From assembly GCF_024623065.1 (NCBI RefSeq), contig NZ_JANJZR010000018.1, positions 1-64,000 of the forward strand: DNA of 64,000 nucleotides, written 5' to 3'. Positions within the stretch are counted from its first letter, which is position 1, and every line of letters begins with the position of its first letter. This DNA comes from Bacteroides acidifaciens (GTDB lineage Bacteria; Bacteroidota; Bacteroidia; Bacteroidales; Bacteroidaceae). The translations under genes were made by a program, and so were the position numbers. Positions 61,484-64,000 of this stretch are shown in pieces. Below the pieces are notes generated by a model. The model searched no databases, was not told the origin of the DNA, and saw only the letters and a program-made list of their open reading frames with translations.

Positions 61484-62032
61484 TTACGTAAATAAACTAA
61501 GTTGGGTTGTAAATTCGGGTTTATAAATTCTAAACTTACGGCTAAAGAAAGTCTCAAAGGCTGTTACAATTTCAGAGATGGTATTATCAGTAATACCTAA
61601 CAACTTGTCATCGGCAACTATAAGGGACAAAGCCTTGTCAAGAGTCATCCTCTTCTCAATAAACAGGGAATATACCAAATATCTATGAGTGTATTCTCCT
61701 GCCTTGAGTGACGCTACTTCTTCAGGTGTAGCCTTTCTCTTGTATAGCACTTTGTACCAATGCGTTTCAGCAGTACGAGCACGCTTTTGTCTCGGTAACA
61801 AGTCATAAAAAACAGCTATTTCATTCTTCTTAATAGACTTGTGTTTTTTACGAACTCCATACATTACGTAGGGAATATCCCAATCTGGATGGGTTCTTCG
61901 ATATTCAAGCTCTTTCTCCCGGTCAATAAGGTCTTGCTCAAAGTCTTGTTTCATTAACCATTCCTCGAACCAGGCAGTAAGTGCTTCTTCTCGATTATAA
62001 TAATCTTTTCCATTTACACATATGGGAATCAT
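61484..62032 (-). CDS. hypothetical phage protein
   Basis: A 182-residue protein starting MIPICVNGKDYYNREEALTAW. Charged and mostly helical, with RRTHPDWDIPYVMYGVRKKHK and a C-terminal segment ending TQLSLFT, which resembles the sliding-clamp-binding QLSLF consensus. It is next to the PAPS-reductase-like gene (11 bases). It may act on phage DNA through the clamp, which is inference. Confidence 0.55.
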   Translation of the reverse strand: MIPICVNGKDYYNREEALTAWFEEWLMKQDFEQDLIDREKELEYRRTHPDWDIPYVMYGVRKKHKSIKKNEIAVFYDLLPRQKRARTAETHWYKVLYKRKATPEEVASLKAGEYTHRYLVYSLFIEKRMTLDKALSLIVADDKLLGITDNTISEIVTAFETFFSRKFRIYKPEFTTQLSLFT

Positions 62033-62043
62033 AATAACTCTTT

Positions 62044-62751
62044 CTATTGCATTTCACGTTTAAATCTTTCCTCTAAATCAAAAATGGTTTCTCCACTATT
62101 ACGCCGATAGGGCCTATCGGTATTTAACTGAAGTTCTTTCAGCTTTTTCCAATACCATGGAAGGTACAAATACATATTCTTCAACTCCTTCAAGTTCTTA
62201 TTTCCACAACACCAGCAACTCACACGATCAAGTAGCTCATATAGCCTTACTCCATCCTCATGCCAAACAAAGCCTTTTGTGTAACAATACTGGAGTGCAT
62301 CTGCTTCAGTAATGCCCCAATCACGAAGTGGTAAAACCCGATTTGGTCGTTTTTCCTTTTCAAAGCGATGGGTCTCATCGGCAGCAATACCGACATAATC
62401 AATTCCGTCTTTTGTGTGAGCTTTCAACGCACGAAGTTTTTCACTCGTTCCCCACCGGCATGTTCCCCCACACCAACTATATCCTTTTTTATGGATAATA
62501 TTGGTCCCTCTTTTCTTAACCGGCCTTTCAAACATTGTCCAAAGAAAAGGTTGCTCCGGATGCAGTTTTGTATATTTAATGCCAAGTTTTTTAAGAATTG
62601 GAAGAACAGCATCACGAGTGTTATAGATTGCCTGAAATTCCATACCTGTATCATAGAAAACGACTTCATCCAACTGATATCCTTTATCTATTAGCATGAA
62701 AAGCATTGCCAAGGAATCCTTTCCAAAGCTGACTGAAGCATAATATTTCAT
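62044..62751 (-). CDS. PAPS-reductase-family ATP-pyrophosphatase
   Basis: A 235-residue protein with the P-loop SFGKDS (residues 8-13), the RWG... LRALKAH segment and two Cys-rich clusters (GYSWCGGTCRWG and SCWCCGN). Phage members of this family resemble PAPS reductase and DndC-like or tRNA-modifying adenylating enzymes, which activate a substrate with ATP. In this phage it may serve base or backbone modification; no DndD/E or SspB partners are visible in the window. Confidence 0.75.
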   Translation of the reverse strand: MKYYASVSFGKDSLAMLFMLIDKGYQLDEVVFYDTGMEFQAIYNTRDAVLPILKKLGIKYTKLHPEQPFLWTMFERPVKKRGTNIIHKKGYSWCGGTCRWGTSEKLRALKAHTKDGIDYVGIAADETHRFEKEKRPNRVLPLRDWGITEADALQYCYTKGFVWHEDGVRLYELLDRVSCWCCGNKNLKELKNMYLYLPWYWKKLKELQLNTDRPYRRNSGETIFDLEERFKREMQ

Positions 62752-62772
62752 ACAAAAAATTTAATAGACAAG

Positions 62773-63099
62773 TCACTTTTTCTTCTTTGCCCTCTGATTA
62801 TTAATCTGTGACATACACATACGGCACCAGGAAGTCAACAAATGGTATTCCTTACCTTTTCTCACCACTATACGATTGTAGAACCGGTTCAAGTAGAAGT
62901 AATTTCCGCAATGGGTACATCTTTTCATTTCACGTCCTGAATCATCTATAATCCGATTACGCGGCTTACGACGAATTAGAGTACAACTTTTACACTTCTC
63001 ATCAGTTTCGCGGTGCCGCCGGCAATGTGATAAGGATTTTGCTCCACATTTAGCAAACACCTTGCAATCTCTACGAGGTATTGATTGACACACATTCAT
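62773..63099 (-). CDS. Cys-rich zinc-finger-like phage protein
   Basis: A 108-residue basic protein with repeated pairs (CGAKSLSHC, CKSC, RCTHCGNYF, WCRMC) that could hold two or three zinc ions. The C-terminus is Lys-rich. It overlaps the upstream gene by 4 bases and is 21 bases from the PAPS-reductase-like gene. Probably nucleic-acid binding, by composition. Confidence 0.55.
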   Translation of the reverse strand: MNVCQSIPRRDCKVFAKCGAKSLSHCRRHRETDEKCKSCTLIRRKPRNRIIDDSGREMKRCTHCGNYFYLNRFYNRIVVRKGKEYHLLTSWCRMCMSQINNQRAKKKK

Positions 63100-63560
63100 G
63101 GCTTCCTCGCATTCAAGAATTTATTTACTACACGAGAAAGTACATCCTCATTCTCCGGCATCAGCCATTCTTTTGCAACGTTCCAAGCAATACTCATAGC
63201 AGGATTGAAGTTATCCTTCCTGACAGTGTGATGAGACAAACGTCCTTCAGTGGGCTTCAAACCCTTATCATGTAAGATACACAGTCCATTCTCGAAAAAA
63301 GCACAATACTCCTTACCAGCAACGGGCTGAATCATCGGAATAGCAATATTAATAACCCCTAAGAATATACCAGCAGCCCAGTTCGTCAGCGCTAACCTGT
63401 CGGCATAACCTGCATCAATAATTCGTTCAATATCATCAGGAGTACCTAAACATGGCGTATGACATTGTTGTTTACAAACACTGCATGAGCATTGTACAGG
63501 TACACGACCTGAAGCCCTCATTACCCTTTGTAATGAGGTTTCTTTTGATAATTCTCTCAT
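63096..63560 (-). CDS. Cys-cluster protein (YkgJ-like)
   Basis: A 154-residue protein beginning with CSCSVCKQQCHTPC and later CAFFENGLCILHDKGLKPTEGR, a spacing like the YkgJ-type Zn/Fe-S cluster family. The middle is hydrophobic (GIFLGVINIAIPMIQP). Role in the phage is unknown. It is 6 bases downstream of the DUF3560 gene. Confidence 0.55.
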   Translation of the reverse strand: MRELSKETSLQRVMRASGRVPVQCSCSVCKQQCHTPCLGTPDDIERIIDAGYADRLALTNWAAGIFLGVINIAIPMIQPVAGKEYCAFFENGLCILHDKGLKPTEGRLSHHTVRKDNFNPAMSIAWNVAKEWLMPENEDVLSRVVNKFLNARKP

Positions 63561-63566
63561 AGTAAA

Positions 63567-64000
63567 TTATTTGAAAACATCGCCCCACAGCTTTACTGCA
63601 AGTTCGTATTTCTTTTGCAACTCATTCACTTCTTTTTTTGCATAAGTGAGAGTGTAAGAGTGGCTACGTAGATATTTGCCGGACTGCAATCCTTCATGAT
63701 ATTCTTTTGCTTGTTCCAACTTATGTTCGTAGAAATCTATACTTTCCGGCATGGACAAGTTTATCGTATTAGCCCTATTTTCCCAATACTTCGCAACTCT
63801 TTCATGTTCGGCAGCCTTATCGCTAAACTCAACGCTTTTCCCCATGTTATTCCAGGCATCATCTATCATTTTGCGATGTCCTCGTTCGCTATGGTGTCCA
63901 ACTTTGATAGGCTCACCCAAAGAAAGGAAATCGCGATGTTTCTTTGATTTCTGAAAATACTCATTACTTTTTTGTACTGCCGATGACGCCCATTCATGCC
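63567..64000 (-). CDS. DUF3560 domain protein, partial at the right edge
   Basis: The frame runs to the edge of the window without a start, so the N-terminus lies outside. At least 144 residues are seen, including GEPIKVGHHSERGHRKMIDD and helical RVAKYWENRA and LEQAKEYHEGLQ segments, the pattern of DUF3560. The family is common in phages and mobile elements. Function is unknown. An internal TTG at 63920 should not be taken as the start. Confidence 0.7.
   Translation of the reverse strand, partial: HEWASSAVQKSNEYFQKSKKHRDFLSLGEPIKVGHHSERGHRKMIDDAWNNMGKSVEFSDKAAEHERVAKYWENRANTINLSMPESIDFYEHKLEQAKEYHEGLQSGKYLRSHSYTLTYAKKEVNELQKKYELAVKLWGDVFK

Noticed and set aside
1..64000. CRISPR array or tRNA genes
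   Set aside because: No regularly spaced direct repeats and no cloverleaf with the TTCGA-type loop were seen by eye; a computed tRNA scan was not possible.

Overview
The window is gut Bacteroides-type DNA. Genes are preceded by the Bacteroidales promoter TTTG-N19-20-TAnnTTTG, Shine-Dalgarno sites are mostly absent, and the chromosomal genes (DUF4251, GGGtGRT/NifU pair, PbpC with an alpha-2-macroglobulin lipoprotein, LuxR regulator) are typical of that genus. Family names below come from reading translated motifs, not from database searches.

Bases 1-18600 are host chromosome: an M48 metalloprotease, a DUF2007 protein, a secreted esterase, an S41-like lipoprotein, the tRNA thiouridylase MnmA, a LuxR regulator, a DUF4251 protein, PBP1C with its alpha-2-macroglobulin partner, an FKBP isomerase and the GGGtGRT/NifU-like operon. 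A 77-bp sequence at the left edge recurs perfectly inverted at 17852-17928, beside insertion-sequence remnants and a large nested palindrome. A promoter-terminator pair at 18434-18574 looks like a small RNA gene just outside the prophage.

From about 18.6 kb to the right edge is a temperate, siphovirus-like prophage whose right end lies outside the window. The integrase and two small genes read rightward. Nearly everything else reads leftward. From right to left this strand holds accessory genes (DUF3560, Cys-rich proteins, a PAPS-reductase-like enzyme, a second tyrosine recombinase next to a broken N6-adenine methylase), then a nucleotide/sugar enzyme cluster (deoxyribosyltransferase-like, radical SAM, epimerase, phosphoribosyltransferase). 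The HK97-type packaging and head genes follow (small and large terminase, portal, prohead protease, major capsid), then tail genes with a 1316-residue tape measure. Inserted in the tail operon are an ECF-like sigma factor and a hicAB toxin-antitoxin pair.

The tail-tip end carries a complete diversity-generating retroelement (DGR): a C-type-lectin-like target gene with a 91-bp variable repeat at its 3' end, an avd-like gene, and a reverse transcriptase whose own reading frame contains the template repeat. Template and variable repeats differ at 12 positions, all of them adenines in the template. A lysis module (holin-like proteins, amidase, candidate unimolecular spanin) follows. Between lysis module and integrase lie a ParB-like gene and a putAbiC-like putative anti-phage gene, the latter bracketed by a 26-bp direct repeat. 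The DGR is the clearest system in the window; the sigma factor, the direct-repeat-flanked abi gene and the enzyme cluster beside the terminase are the less expected parts.
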